Source: Symbiodinium kawagutii (lineage: Eukaryota > Sar > Dinophyceae > Suessiales > Symbiodiniaceae). From it: a stretch of DNA of 64,000 bases. The position numbers were made by a program, and so were the translations under genes. Under the pieces are notes generated by a model that did not search any database, was not told the origin of the DNA, and saw nothing but the letters and a program-made list of their open reading frames with translations. Positions 12,320 through 24,700 of this stretch are shown here, piece after piece; the first letter of the stretch is position 1; each line of letters begins with the position of its first letter. The stretch is from NCBI GenBank assembly GCA_009767595.1, contig VSDK01022113.1, forward strand, positions 354,782 to 418,781. The letters run 5' to 3'.

Positions 12320-12429
12320 TGGTGGTTTCTCAAGTCATATGGGTCCCCCAAATCATCCATAAGTAACCATTAATAGTGAAATTTAATAAACCGACAATTT
12401 TGGGGGTTCCCTATTTTGAGAAACCACCA
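12320..12429. mobile_element. MITE-like element, copy 1
   Basis: A 110-base unit begins TGGTGGTTTCTCAAG and ends with the inverse, TTTTGAGAAACCACCA. Internal CCCCCAAATCATCCA and ACAATTTTGGGGG blocks are shared with the copies at 26046, 32214, 39606 and 39906. No coding capacity. Confidence 0.8.
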
Positions 12430-12543
12430 CATAGCAGCTGCCAGTGTCACTCATCAAGGTTGCAGTGACGGCCGCGATGATTCGCCATCCTGCTCTGCCA
12501 TCGCTGCCTAACGCAATGCATTACCAATGCACTGCGGGAAAAG

Positions 12544-12870
12544 ATGGTAGTAGGGACGGTGATGGGCCTGGACTTGGAGGTGAAAAAATCCAAATCTGTG
12601 CTATTCTGTGCTGCTACTGGTCCTGCGGAACAACACAAACACCTGCCACTGGCCCCACCGCAGATCGAGATCGATCAGTTGCTTCTTGGCGAAAGAAGCG
12701 GCTTTTTCGAAGCCGTGAAGCTGGGTCTGAACCTTGGTTTGCTCGTGGCTGAGCACGTGCTGCACCTGGTTGACACTCAGGTGCACCCAAAGCTGATGAA
12801 CCCAGCTGCGCCGGGCTGGCATGTTGAGGTTTTGGCACAGCCCAACTGGGAATTGGCAGCCATCAAATCT
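12544..12870 (+). CDS. Probable coding exon, unknown protein
   Basis: A + frame of about 109 codons with protein-like content: VMGLDLEVKKSKSV, IEIDQLLLGERSGFFEAVKL, LGLLVAEHVLHLVDTQVHP and WHVEVLAQPNWELAA. It ends at a plausible GT donor after TCT at 12870. An ATG stands at 12544, but the frame is open further upstream (ITNALREK), so the true left edge is unknown. The minus strand is also open here; I prefer + because of codon content and the strand of all neighbours. No family recognised. Confidence 0.45.
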
Positions 12871-13163
12871 GTACCAACCATTGGAACATATTGGAGCCAA
12901 TATCTTCTAAATGTCAACACTGCTCAGGTCTTGCAGCAATGCTAATTTGTTCAATTTGAAGTTTCAAGGTCGCGTATTTCTTTGCCGATAGTGGTACGAT
13001 TCTTCAATTTGTTCATTTGCTTCTCCAGATTCATTCTTTTCAAACGGATTCAAGTTGGGTGTGGGATTTCTGCATGGCTTCGAATCGTAGAAATCTCTTT
13101 CGCTTTTTGGTTTTTGTTTCATTTCTTTCATATCGGTCTTTCTATATGGATATGTGATGTGCC

Positions 13164-13270
13164 ACAATAGTGATACCCCCCGAGTCAACCAATGGTTTCC
13201 TAGTAAAATAGTCACTTTTTGGTGGGTCAAATTGGTTACCCGTCATGGCTTGGCACAAAGCCATATGCCA
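13164..13270. repeat. Interspersed repeat, copy 2
   Basis: Matches 3781-3905 in order and orientation, including the AGTAAAAT, TTTTTGGTGGG and CATGGCTTGGCACA blocks. Confidence 0.55.
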
Positions 13271-14593
13271 AGGGGTACACGGCTGTGCTGTGGATGGCCA
13301 GGTTGGTCCTGGAAGACCCGGCGTAAGCCGCATGAGCACCAGCGAGTCTGACATGCAGGTGGAAGGTCGGGACCCCGCGGCAGGGATCTCCTGCAGGGGA
13401 TGACCAGCCAGCGTCAATCATCGTCCTTCCCAGCATTGCAGCGATCAGAGTTGTTTGCTGCCCCATTTTTGCAGGGCTGCGCAGCAAAGTCTGTCACATT
13501 GAGTACACGCTTGTTTCAAATTGAGGCGATTCCAACACCATCCAAGTTGCCAGTGAGGCATCTCTTCAGCACTTGAGACACAGCTGGGGTTCTGGATGTT
13601 GGTCACTGCAAATAAATATGTTTTTGATTCTACATTTGTTAGCAATCAGTTATCTATTATTGCGTTTTCATTGTGTTTTTGAATCATTTATTCATATTGT
13701 TTCAAACAATATCATTTGTTTTTACAGTGTTTGTTATCAGATTAGTATGAGGTGTTTTGTTTGATGTGCACCTGTATGTTAGTATTATCTATCGTTTTTA
13801 TAATTTGTGTTGCTATCATTTTTTATAATGTATTACTATATGATGATAAATTGTTATGTTGTTTGTGTTTTTTGTAATTAATTACAACTATATGCATAGG
13901 CTGTTGTGTTTGACACATAACAGTAGTGTATGTTTTTTATGCCTTAGTTTATCAGCTTATTACTTATTACTATTTATTAATCATATCAATATAATTTTCC
14001 TTTCGTAATGGTGGACTGCCCTCATTGCTCTTGCTTGGCAGCCTTGTCATTGTTGCATTTGTTGCTAGCCAACAAATCTCGTGCTTCTTGATGTTCCGAA
14101 CATATGATCATCATTCAGTGTTATCAGGTATTTTTGAACAACACGTCACTCCTGGCGATTGCTCCTTACCTGATGTGGTTGTTCATTGATTCTCAACAAG
14201 TCATTCATCTATTGAGAATGCTGCGTGACCTTTCAGACTCAGCGATGATGTCTTAGACAGCTGTAGGATGTCGTACGACATCATTTCATCGAGCGTTATC
14301 CTTTTCTGGAAACTCACAAAGCCAGGATAATGCGACATGTGAAATCATATTGCGTTCAACATCGCCTATGCAGCAGAACAACGACAAAGGAAGTGTTTGT
14401 ACGTGTTTGTGGTGTTCATTTTTGGGATGTTTTCCTGGGGGAAGAGAGATTCGACCGACAACCATACAAAGATATCATAACGCAACATGTCATTTAACCT
14501 GCCACGAAGTGTTTAACAGCCCCGAATATGGCCATGGAAATCACAACCAACTACAATTTGGGCATCAATATCAGGATAAAGAAGCTAGGTTCA
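13271..14593. other. AT-rich spacer without a supportable gene
   Basis: Between 13610 and 14010 the sequence is strongly AT-rich with many TTTGTTTT and TATTA words. A possible + exon near 13400-13500 (LQRSELFAAPFLQG) has no confirmed boundaries. Nothing else was identified. Confidence 0.5.
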
Positions 14594-14770
14594 TACTCGC
14601 GCAGGTTTGCTACCAAGGGTTTGCTTTGGTTGATCAACCGCTGAGTCAATTGGACCTGGCGCAGGTTGCTATCAAGGGTTTGCTTTGGTTGATCAACCGC
14701 TGAGTCAATAGGACCTGGCGCAGGTTGCTATCAAGGGTGTGCTTTGGTTGATCAACCGCTGAGTCAATTG
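14594..14770. repeat. Three tandem copies of a 59-bp unit
   Basis: The unit reads CCTGGCGCAGGTTGCTATCA, then AGGGTTTGCTTTGGTTGATC and AACCGCTGAGTCAATAGGA. Copies start at about 14594, 14655 and 14714. The last two are nearly identical; the first has ACTCGCGCAGG at its left end. Confidence 0.9.
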
Positions 14771-14856
14771 GGGCTGATCATTTTGACAGAAACCAACCGC
14801 CATGAGACATGATTGTTATTGACAATTTATAGATGAAATTGGCCCGCACTGCCCAG

Positions 14857-14916
14857 GCATCGAATGCTGCAGCACCTGCTGGGGCAGCTGAAGATCAGCC
14901 AATGCCTCCATCCGAG
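14857..14916 (+). CDS. Triplicated exon, copy 1
   Basis: A 60-nt exon between an AG|G acceptor and a GC donor. It reads ASNAAAPAGAAEDQPMPPSE. The same exon, with the same boundaries, recurs at 15661 and 16416. Flanking DNA is also shared, including a TTTTGACA-AAACCAA block about 60-90 bases upstream, so the duplicated unit is about 750-800 bases. The product is unknown, and it cannot be decided whether these are repeated exons of one gene or parts of tandem genes. Confidence 0.55.
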
Positions 14917-15660
14917 GCTAGGCTTTGAGACCAGAGGTTCTGACCGACCGTAATGAGTGTGGTTTTGCTTGGTTGTTAGACTTGTTATTTGATGTTACAA
15001 CTGGTTTTATGAGTTGTTACATGAGTTGTTATATCTCCGACCCTAATGGTTGTTACATGTCATTTTTCTCTTCTCGGCCCAACCAGTTGTTATTTAACCA
15101 AGCAGCCGCAAGTGCATTGCGGAAAAGCTGTTATACTCATAGAGGATCAACTTTGATTTGGAGGTATCCATGTTTGGGTTCCTACGGGCTGCTTGAACTT
15201 GATTTGCCTGTGGATACTTCGCATTTTGGAAGCACACCTCGTGACCCTCTACACCTGATTTGTCAAATCATGTTTGTGTGCAGTATGTGGAGTACAGGAT
15301 GGTACACGCATTCAACCTGCGGCTACATCATCCGGCAACATCTTACCAAACGCCAATATTTGTAGACTCCCAAACATGGCTTTGTTGGCAGTCACAGACA
15401 TTGACAAGAGCGTGCAACCAACTGCAATTCAGGTATCAGTGATGCTGAACCATCAATAGTTTCAGGCTTGTTATCATTAGGGATTCTATGTTGATGAGTC
15501 CGTAGGTCATCCGGTCCACAACAAGATGCAACAAGAACATTGGTTTTGTAGGGGCTGATATGGGCTGATAATTTTGACATAAACCAATCGATATGCAACA
15601 TGTTTGTTGTTGACATCAGATGAAATTGGCAGTTTAGGTTGTTTCACCCACACTGCCGAG

Positions 15661-15720
15661 GCATCAAATGCTGCAGCCCCCGCTGGGGCAGCTGAGGATC
15701 ATCCGATGCCGTCATCCGAG
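15661..15720 (+). CDS. Triplicated exon, copy 2
   Basis: A 60-nt exon after CCGAG|G and before a GC donor, reading ASNAAAPAGAAEDHPMPSSE. It differs from copy 1 by few residues, and the frame is kept. Confidence 0.55.
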
Positions 15721-16415
15721 GCTAGGATTGAAGACCAGGATTCCAATCATGTTTTTTCATTTTGCGTGTGGGGGTCTTTTTTTGTCGACTGACCAAACCG
15801 GCGTTCTTGGACAAAGCACCGGGATGTGCATTGCTTCAACAATGGAAAGGATGTTCGGGGCTTTGGGGCTTGGCAAACTCCGAACCAAGATTTAAAAAGA
15901 TCAGGCAATGACAAGTTTTGACAGGTTGTTTAGACTTGATGCGACCATGGTTGCTTTGTTGCTTATTATTTTGGAAGTTGTTCTGATCACCCTAAGACTT
16001 GTTCAATCTGAGATAACCAGATAGAAAAAGGCTGGGTGATGCTCAAGTTGCGTACAGGGATTGGACCTGCAGCTATATCGTATTGCAAAATCCTACTTAG
16101 GTGCACAATTCCATACAGTTCATTATATCATATGGGCATGATATCCGTCATGGATATTAACAACATGATGACCACCACCCACAACTTTAAAAAATCAGGA
16201 TGAACCAATAATGTCCACTTTCGGGTTTGTTATCACCCAGTGTTTCATTTTTGTCAATCAACCCCTAAGTCACCTGACCTGATCAACGAACAAGCACGAT
16301 GTCGGCGCTTTGACATTTGACAAGTTGATGTAAACCAACTCAACTGACATGTTTTTTAGTGGACAGTGACATTGGCCATTCAGGTCATTGTAACATGGGA
16401 CATCACGTTGCCCAG

Positions 16416-16478
16416 GCATCAAATGCTGCAGCCCCCGCTGGGGCTGAAGCAGAGGATCAGCCGATGCCGTCATCCGAG
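16416..16478 (+). CDS. Triplicated exon, copy 3
   Basis: A 63-nt exon after CCCAG|G and before a GC donor, starting ASNAAAPAGAEAEDQPMPSS. It has one extra codon relative to copies 1 and 2. This in-frame length change is the best sign that the exon is or was translated. Confidence 0.55.
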
Positions 16479-18593
16479 GCTAGGATTGGAGAGCGGGGTT
16501 CTAATCAAACCAAAGTGATCCTAATTGTATTTTGCTTAATGTTTTTGTTGAACTTGCTTTCTTCTTTCATCGGAACAAAGAGGGCACTACAAGTATCAAC
16601 CAACCCGAACCCCCCAATTTGGGCATTGGCATATGCATTATTGTTCAAGATGGTATGATTTTGAACATCCCCAAAGTCACAAAAGTAGAAAGCAGGTTTG
16701 GGGGTTCGGGGCATGGCAAAACGATCCAACGGCATTAATACTGTACTCCACATTTTGATACGCGTGTGATGTCTCTTGGCGCGTGGTTTTATACATGCAT
16801 GTGCGAAAAGAAAGAAGTGTATATACATTCTTCACGTGACAAAGCAAAGAAAGTTTCATCGCACTGTGAATCACCGAGATTCAGAATACGATTATGAGGA
16901 AGGTCCACCAACAGTTGCTTGAATTTGCATCTACAGCTGTTTTCTCAGGCCGACACAGCGCTGGGTGATGAGGGTTCCTATCTCAACGGTGAGAACTTCA
17001 CAGCTTCAGATGTTTTTCTTGCTGGTTGGGAGGGGCCAGGAGTGGCCGTTGGTGAAATGGTAGGGATTGGTTTTCCCAGGTCAAGCGGCATCCTTTGATC
17101 CTTACCTGGCTGTCCACACCTGAGCTGAGATGGCGCTTGGTTGGGGGGTGTCATGCTGCCTGGGTGCAGCTTAGGCTGCCACAGAGGGCGAAGAAGTGGA
17201 GAAAGTTGCTGCAAAAAATGGAGAAAATGTACCTGGGCAGCATGAAAAAATGAAAATGGGCAGCATGAAAATTTTATGAAAATGGGCTGCCACCTGGGCA
17301 GCATGAAGAAATTTCTAGAACCATTGGGGAAACAAAACAAAGACAATCTAAAGAAATCTCATCGCGTGAGACCTGCGAAGCAACGTCTTTGTGAAGCCAT
17401 TAGGGAATGCTCTCCATGGCAGCTCAGGTGCCAACGGATGCCGTGGCTGAATCCTTTCAATGAAAAAGGGTATCCCAGGATGCTATGCCAAGTGCATCAT
17501 GAAACGAAGGCACATTTACATACTGCATGATGTATCCTGTGTCATGTACATAGTACATACTGCAAACATATGTAAAAATGACATACTAGTTGAATTGAAT
17601 GCACTTGACTGCTCTTCGTGCAGATTGTCTTGGCTTTTCTTCAATGGTAACTCTTTGCAAAGTCGATGCGTCCATGGCAGTTGCTTTTGCTATCAAGCAG
17701 CGATGCTGAGTCGCTTGATATAGCAGCCTATAGGAGCCTATAGCAGCAAATCAATCCATAAATGGTCCCAAGGATCGAATGCTTGATTCCTATTGCTCCC
17801 CTGGAGATGGTAACTGTGGCATTGCACAAAGCATGGAAGCAATGACCTGCTGCTGGTGCCATGCACAGGCTGGAGCTTACTGCTACCAATGCTGGGAATC
17901 GAGAGAGAGAGAGAGGGGTCTGTACGAGAGGTCTACAATGGGTCACAATGCCTCACAATTACACAAACTCGGGTGAGAACGTGTATGTATAATATGATTA
18001 TATACAATATATACATATTATAAATATATATTTGTATATGTTTACATACATGCAGTGTTTCCATTCTGGTTAATGTTGTATGTATATAGCGATATACGTC
18101 TAAAGCAGTGACATTGAAATTATCACAACAAGACGTGCCTCACAAGGTTGATTTATGTTGATGTTGCATGCAGCATCCGGTGGTGAACACAAGGAACGAG
18201 GAGGCAAAGACTCGGGCAAAGGTTGTAGAAAGCAACATCACCGCGTAGAACATCACATCATATCACTCCTATGCTCTTCGATTCAAGTACATCTGGGTAT
18301 AGAGCTCACTCTCCAAAGATAATGAATAGTGTAAGGATAGCAGACAAATCAAGATAAAACAAGTACTACAGTTCTATATACACTTATGATTAGTTATGAT
18401 AAATCTCTACCTTTGGAGCTTTGTCAGGCTCGCCAACCAGTCTGTGCTACCTTTCATTCCTGCGACGTCTGTCCGTGCACGTGCCTTGCATCGTGGGTCC
18501 CTTCACCGGATCATCACGGCGTTGCCGTTGGCTCGTGGCTCGTGTTGGTCCAGGTGTAGACCTTAAGACAGGATTGGTGGTTGGGATCCAGCC
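16479..18593. other. No firm gene; short repeats
   Basis: Contains a cluster of GGGCAGCATGAA words at 17237-17315 (three copies within about 80 bases), a GA run at 17900-17915, and AT-rich DNA at 17980-18110. A + frame at 17779-17930 is rich in Cys (YCSPGDGNCG, CCWCHAQAGAYCYQC), but I could not place splice sites or a family. Confidence 0.45.
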
Positions 18594-21500
18594 ATGTCGA
18601 AGCTCAACATCGACAACCTCAAGAAGGGCATCGTGGGGAGATCTCAGTGAAACTGTGCAGCCGCGCATAGCCGCGCTACTGGGCAAGCTGAGCATAGAAC
18701 CATCCCAAACCAGGGCCACTCAATGCAATTATCTGGCTGGTTGATTGATGTTGATTGACCAATATTTTTCATAAGGGTTGAAACATATTGAAACCACCAA
18801 TCAGTTATGTTCAACTCAGTTTCTTCCGCGATCAGTCTAGGTCCAGATCCTTGATGGAAGCAAAGAGAAGCAGCGCAAGTTCCTCGAGACGGTGGCTTTG
18901 GCAGCACGATTCGTTTGAAACATAATTCGAGCATGAATAGCTGTTCATGGTCTGAAACATGTTGTTGGTTGATTAGCTCTAAATAGCTGTTAGTAAGAGC
19001 ATGAACAACTATTAGGAGCATTGCTCCAAATAGCTCTGAATAGATGTTCATGGTGTTTTCAGAGACATTCCATTTGCATCTTCATGCTGTTGGTCAATGT
19101 CTCTTTATGAGGGTTGGTGGATTGATGTTGATTGCACCATATTGCATCGATATCATGGGTTGTTTAGATTGAGTATCACAAAACATGTGTATACCTATTA
19201 ATTATTTAGTATCACAGAATTTCTGTGTACCTATTATGCTTCATGATTTGAATATGATATATACAAATTTATAATACACATCATATTCAGACACACGTAT
19301 CATTCGGTGACCATCAACCCCCAACCGAGATGACCTCAGATGACCGTTTTGGAGCACCGGGACCTCAGAGGTCGAGCTCCAGATCGGTCTGAAGGACTAC
19401 GACACACAGCGTGACAAGCGATTCGCAGGCGCGACCGAGGGCTGGGTTCCCCTGGATGGTTGGGGCCTACCCATGGGGTGCTCGAACCATGAAGGTACCC
19501 AACATGTCTATACAGTGTGATACCAAGCAGTTGGACTATGACCATGTGTTTCTGCAAGTTGCGGTGAGAATCGAATCGAGTCAGTACTTGTATCAACAGT
19601 TCTTCGCTGGTACTGAGATGTTACGCGTGAGATGTTGCATGGTTGCATGATTTCATATGGTTTCCAAAATTCAAAGAAAACCATTCCTTCAGACATGGCC
19701 CAGGCACCATCAAGTTGCCCAACGTGCCCCGTCCACGATTAAAGGCACGGGCCTTGAAGCGGTGTCTCGACTCAACGTGGCACCACGCACGACTCTCGTC
19801 GCTGAGGTGTGCGTCCTTGGGGATGCCGTGCACTGTGAGCAAGCACAGAGGGCAACAGCCTCGGGCAACGTGTCACAGCTCGGAAATCACAGCAAGCGAC
19901 AGCATGGCTCTGCCATTGCTCCTTCAGTTTTGAGGCCAACATTCCTTTCAAGAGCGTGGAGGCACCGGAACTTGTGAAAGATGCTTTTTGAGCAAACACA
20001 CTATGGATATCTATGGATCTATATGCAGGTGTTTGGTCGATCCTTTGTGGGAGAGGATGACCTGACTTGTTCTGACAGTATGGCAGGATTTGAAGAAGCT
20101 CAACAAGAACAAGAAGATGGTCAAGAAGTGACTCGTCGAGAAGTCTGTTTTTGAGTGACAAGGTTTCCTGCAAGGCTGAAGCCAGAGGTTTCTGCAGGTG
20201 ACTTCACTGACCTGCAATAGAGATTACCATAGTATGAAACGTTTCTGTTGTTAGCATTTTAACTATCACATTTGATGAAGTCAAAGCAAGAATTTCCCGG
20301 AATAAGAAATACATTTGGCCGTAGCACACTTGCTGATCCTTGTGCTACATGTGTGGCCCTGCACTTCACCAGAATCTCAGGCCCCTGCGAGGTGGAACTG
20401 TTGCAGGTTCATTTTGGGTTTGCCAAGATATGATGATGGTACGGGAGATCAGGTTACAAGCCCTATACTGGTTGTTATTCACCAGTATCACTTCTTACTT
20501 ATTATACACATTGATAATCATTCTTAAGCATTATTAACCATTGCTGGTTGCTAGCCATGAGCCGTTACTACCAATATTCTCACTGAAGACCAGAGACGCG
20601 ATCTTTCCCAGCCCTCAGAGTTTCCACTGAGGTTGGCTGACAGCTTTGATGCTTTCCTCGCCTCCCAGGCGACCGCTGGCGTAGCCCGCTGCTGACCGCT
20701 GCAACGATGAATCGTTTCGCGTCATTTCCTACGCGACCAGGTGCTGATTCCTCAGATTCCTCGATTGCTCGGCCCTGGTCTCAACAAGGCGAGTCTGGGG
20801 TGGTGATTGGTTGAGATTGGTTTGTACATAGGGATAGTCCACAAGAAAATATCTTTAGCTTGTTGATATTGGTTGATATTGGTTGTACTAGCTTCTGTAG
20901 CGTGGTTGCTTGCTGATTATTTGTGTTTCGCGCCGGTGGTTCTCGGCAAGGACTGTAGGATCTGCAGGAATAGAATGATGACCAACTAACTAGGGCACAG
21001 CAACCATCACAGAGCACTAACATGGCTAGGCTGGCACCTGATAACGACCTTTCAGTAGTTGACTGCACGTTTGACCTAAAACAGCTCACCATTGGTTGAA
21101 GGGTAGTGCATTGAACTGATCATCACTGATCCATAGATCCAGGCACCAATAGACGAGGCGTAGCAGCACCACTCCATCATTGGTTTGCTGAGCCAACCCA
21201 CAACTGAAAAAATGCAGGAGGACAAGGCCTCGCGCGCGTAACACAGCGGAAGGAATGATCAATGGCCCTCAATATATGGCGAATGAATTGATATTCAGTA
21301 CAAAGATATTTCAATGATGAACCACATGTCATTAACCATATTATACGGATAGGTACGGATCATGAAATCTTCATGAATCAATTTCGAGAAATCTCCTGTT
21401 CATGAATCTTCATGAATCTTCATGAATCATATTCACTTCAACCGGTCGGCCCTTTCTCCTGCGGCTTGGCAGTGCGCATAGCACCGAGGCGGGCAAGTTC

Positions 21501-24500
21501 CCCACCTTGGTGCAGCACGCCGACAACCTGGAGACCAAGGTTACGGAGGTTCGAAGTCAGGTGCCGCACGGACCGGTGCGACCGGTGCCCGGGTGGGGAC
21601 CAACGCAATGGAGCCCGGGTGGGGACCCGGCCCTGCAAGAGCCCAGGCAGCCAATCATAGACCCTGGGAGTGGAGTCATGTGGAGATGTCTAAGTCATCT
21701 AAGTCCTGTTTGAAGTGACTGTTGATCCTATTGGACACTTTGACTTCACTGATTTGGATGTTTGCACTTTTTTTTGAACATGTTGGGTGGCTACCCTGGT
21801 GGCTACCCTCGTTGTTTGTGCTGTTGAAGACACTGGATATGGCTCCAAGGTGACGATTGTGTCCCCAGGCCCTTCATTTTTGTAGGGGTTGGGGCTACCA
21901 CCATTCAGGACCTGCCATTCAAGTTGAAATGGAATAATGGAAGTTAGTTGTGCTTTTAAAGGGCTACACACCCCAAGTCTTTGGAGAGAAGTTGGAATGG
22001 TCTTCAGGGGTTGAGTCGAGCAGGATTGACTCGTGGATGGAGCTTCTACTGGATGGTCTATTGATGACTCCTCGCCCTTGGGCTACCCTGTACTCGCAAC
22101 CAGCAAGAGGCATCCAGTTGAAAGAAGAACTTTTCCAGAACCAAATTGTTGGCCAACTGACGAGGGTCAATCAGCACTCTCCAGTTTAAAATGTAGTTTT
22201 TAATTCGACACAGCGCCATCATTGTAAACCCTTTACTAGCAGGTGCTAATGTTACCTATAAATGCATGTGCCTTCACTCAGGGATCCCAGGGTGACAGTG
22301 TATAGTAGGGAAACCACCATTCATTGTAATCCTTTATTGGCACATGCCAATGAGACATTAGCAACCATTATCAACCAACACGGTTTAACCCAGAATAGCC
22401 ATCTCTAGTAGGAAAATTACCAGTAACTTGGGAATTCACCTTTTATGGATACACGCAACTGCTTAGTTGTAGTTGTTGTAGCTTTTGCAGACGTAGTAGT
22501 TGTTGTTTTCTGGCCATCGCAGTGAACCATTGCCAACCAGCACTACACCCCTCATACAACAGTTGTTGACCGCTCTTGACAATATTGACCACTTTTGGTG
22601 TTGACAAAAAGCATCCTCATTCTCAGAAATTATTGAGTATAAAATGTATGAACAAATCAGTTATATTATCAACATTCACATAAACTATGATAAAATATGA
22701 TCATCTTTGCAATGTTCAACAATTGTTTAGTAACCATGTATTATCCGTTCCTAGTCATGAAAAATAGCCATGTACATATCAACAATAACCATCCTAGTTG
22801 ACCATTAGAAATGTTGTAAACCATGGAAAACACCATGGAGTTCATAATCACCATCTAAGCTTTCATATGGCTATGGATCAATACTAACCAACAAATAATG
22901 GGTGATAATAACCAACAATAATAGGGAAAACAATGGTTAATGATAGGGGAACCAGGGGTACAGGGTTTTGCCCCACAGCCATATTCAACCACTGCTCTTG
23001 CGCCATTTTCACCTCGTCCCCAGGTGAAGTTTCAGCTCAAGAAGGTCCTTTGCATGGGCGTTGCAGTGGGCAATGTCGGCATGACGCCAGATGAGCTGAG
23101 GCTGTCCTGGTGACGGTGGACCCTGTCTTGTGCTTCAGAGTGGTTAAGAAATGGTTAATAGATGGTTAATAAAGGTTGTTGAGTTAATTTATGAATTAAT
23201 AACTGTTTAATTTGAATAATGGTTATTAATACCTCTTCAATGATGGTGAATGATTCATGATCAATGGTTGGTTAGTCATGGTTAAGTGATGGTGCTTGAT
23301 GATCATGGTTTCTTGCTTGTTAATAATGGTGCTTCATGGTAGTTATGTGGTGCTTGACGATGGTGATTTAGCAATCAATGGTGGTCTTGAATGATTGTTT
23401 GTGATGGTTTCATGTACTGCTTAATGGTGGTTTGAAACAGAGGTTGAGTTGATTGTCCGATGCAAACAGCATGATTTGGATACAATTAGCAGTCCGGGGT
23501 ACTCAAATTGGCCTGTGACCATACTCAAATAGGGCCAAACAGTGGAACTTTGGTTTACTAAGCAGGATACAAAACACCGACTTGACGATGATTGTACAAC
23601 CATCACAGCCTGATTATAGTGCTCAATTTTCCCACAATCCACCAAAATAGTGGTTCATGACACAGCATTGATCCCAGCTATCACAGCATTGAATCTCCAA
23701 AATGCTTGCGTGGTATTTGAGTACTTGACGTCGGAGTCATTGTGCACCGGTGAGCCCCAGTCACAACCAGCTTGGGACATTCCATCACTTTCATCACCTT
23801 CATCAGCTTGGTACATTTTGATATTATCAAAGTGGCAGTTCACCAGGTGCTGATCATTGACATTCGACAATTGATCCGGATGTTACTGAATGGGATGAGC
23901 ATGATCTAAATTGCATCAAAGTGACGGCCACAGACATGATCGTTATCATTCCTATCGCTCGGATGGCGCCTGGGCGCAGAGTTATGGGACAAGATGGGGT
24001 GCTGTGAATCCCGCAAAAATTGATCTTCACAAGTGCTTGCGTATGTTGATATACACACAGGTGAATGAACAAAAGTTTGGGAGCAATCATCGACAAAGCA
24101 TGACAAAGCCATCTTTGTGTTCCGACACACCAAGATGGACCAGTAGGATACGGACGGTCACAAAGTCCGCTGACAGCGGTCAGGCAGAACTGCTTGATGG
24201 CCATCAATTTCCTGGTGTCCCTTCTCAAGAAGAACTGGAACAATGTCTCCAGACTGAACTGTGGTGGTTTCTTAAGCAGTTATGGTCGGTTTATTGCTAC
24301 AAATGGTTGAAAGAGGATGACAACTGGGGGTACCCCTATTTGGAGAAACTGCCGACTGTTAATGGCTGATGACGGCTATGAAATGCTTCGTGACTTCAAG
24401 AGTGAAAGGCGCTGATCAATTGTGACAAATCGTTTCCTCGCGCGGCAACAGTGACCATTCTTTGCCGCAAAAATATGGTCGGTGATAAACAGAGATCACA

Positions 24501-24700
24501 AGAATTATATACAATTATGTACTAGTACTTGAGCATCCAAACTAAGTGTGGAGATGGTCAAACTGTCAAGTAAGTTTGCTGTTCGCTTTAAGTGATAAAA
24601 CTGCAGCTTTGAAATTACATTTGTGGTGTTTGCGTCTTTCAAGGTCAAGCGATTGCACATCAAGAGCACCATGGGAAAGCCCTTTACCATCTATGGCTGA
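18594..24700 (+). CDS. RPL10A: Ribosomal protein L10a (large subunit, uL1 family), 13 exons
   Basis: Complete gene. Exons: 18594-18632, 18841-18891, 19371-19428, 19704-19744, 19807-about 19842, 19935-19961, 20087-20127, 20632-20668, 20741-20788, 21489-21560, 23024-23100, 24184-24244, 24644-24700. All phases join and give about 214 residues; plant L10a has about 216. Family landmarks in order: MSKL start, KEKQRKFLET, VELQIGLKDYD, DKRFAGTIKLP, VCVLGDAVHCEQ, DLKKLNKNKKMVKK, DAFLASQ, IPRLLGPGLNKAGKFPT, VKFQLKKVLCMGVAVGN, INFLVSLLKKNW, LHIKSTMGKP. It forms the L1 stalk of the cytosolic ribosome and helps tRNA exit. All 12 acceptors are AG|G; the best-fitting donors are five GT and seven GC. The end of exon 5 is uncertain by about two codons. 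Exon 12 to 13 spans a MITE-like insertion. Confidence 0.96.
22860..23420. repeat. Degenerate ATGGTTAATGATGG repeat tract
   Basis: Inside rpl10a introns, much of the sequence is built of loosely repeated GGTTAATGATGG, ATGGTTGATGATGG and TTAATAATGG words. A similar tract is at 42905-43095. Probably slippage-derived; exon 11 sits within it and is intact. Confidence 0.6.
24262..24354. mobile_element. MITE-like element, diverged copy in the last rpl10a intron
   Basis: The left end is TGGTGGTTTCTTAAG. The right end is GGGGTACCCCTATTTGGAG followed by AAACTGCC. It matches the terminal inverted repeats of the better copies (32214, 39906), but the interior has drifted. Confidence 0.6.

Noticed and set aside
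17779..17930. DGNCG word suggesting an OTU-type protease
   Set aside because: Only five residues resemble the family, and no other OTU motif or exon chain is present.
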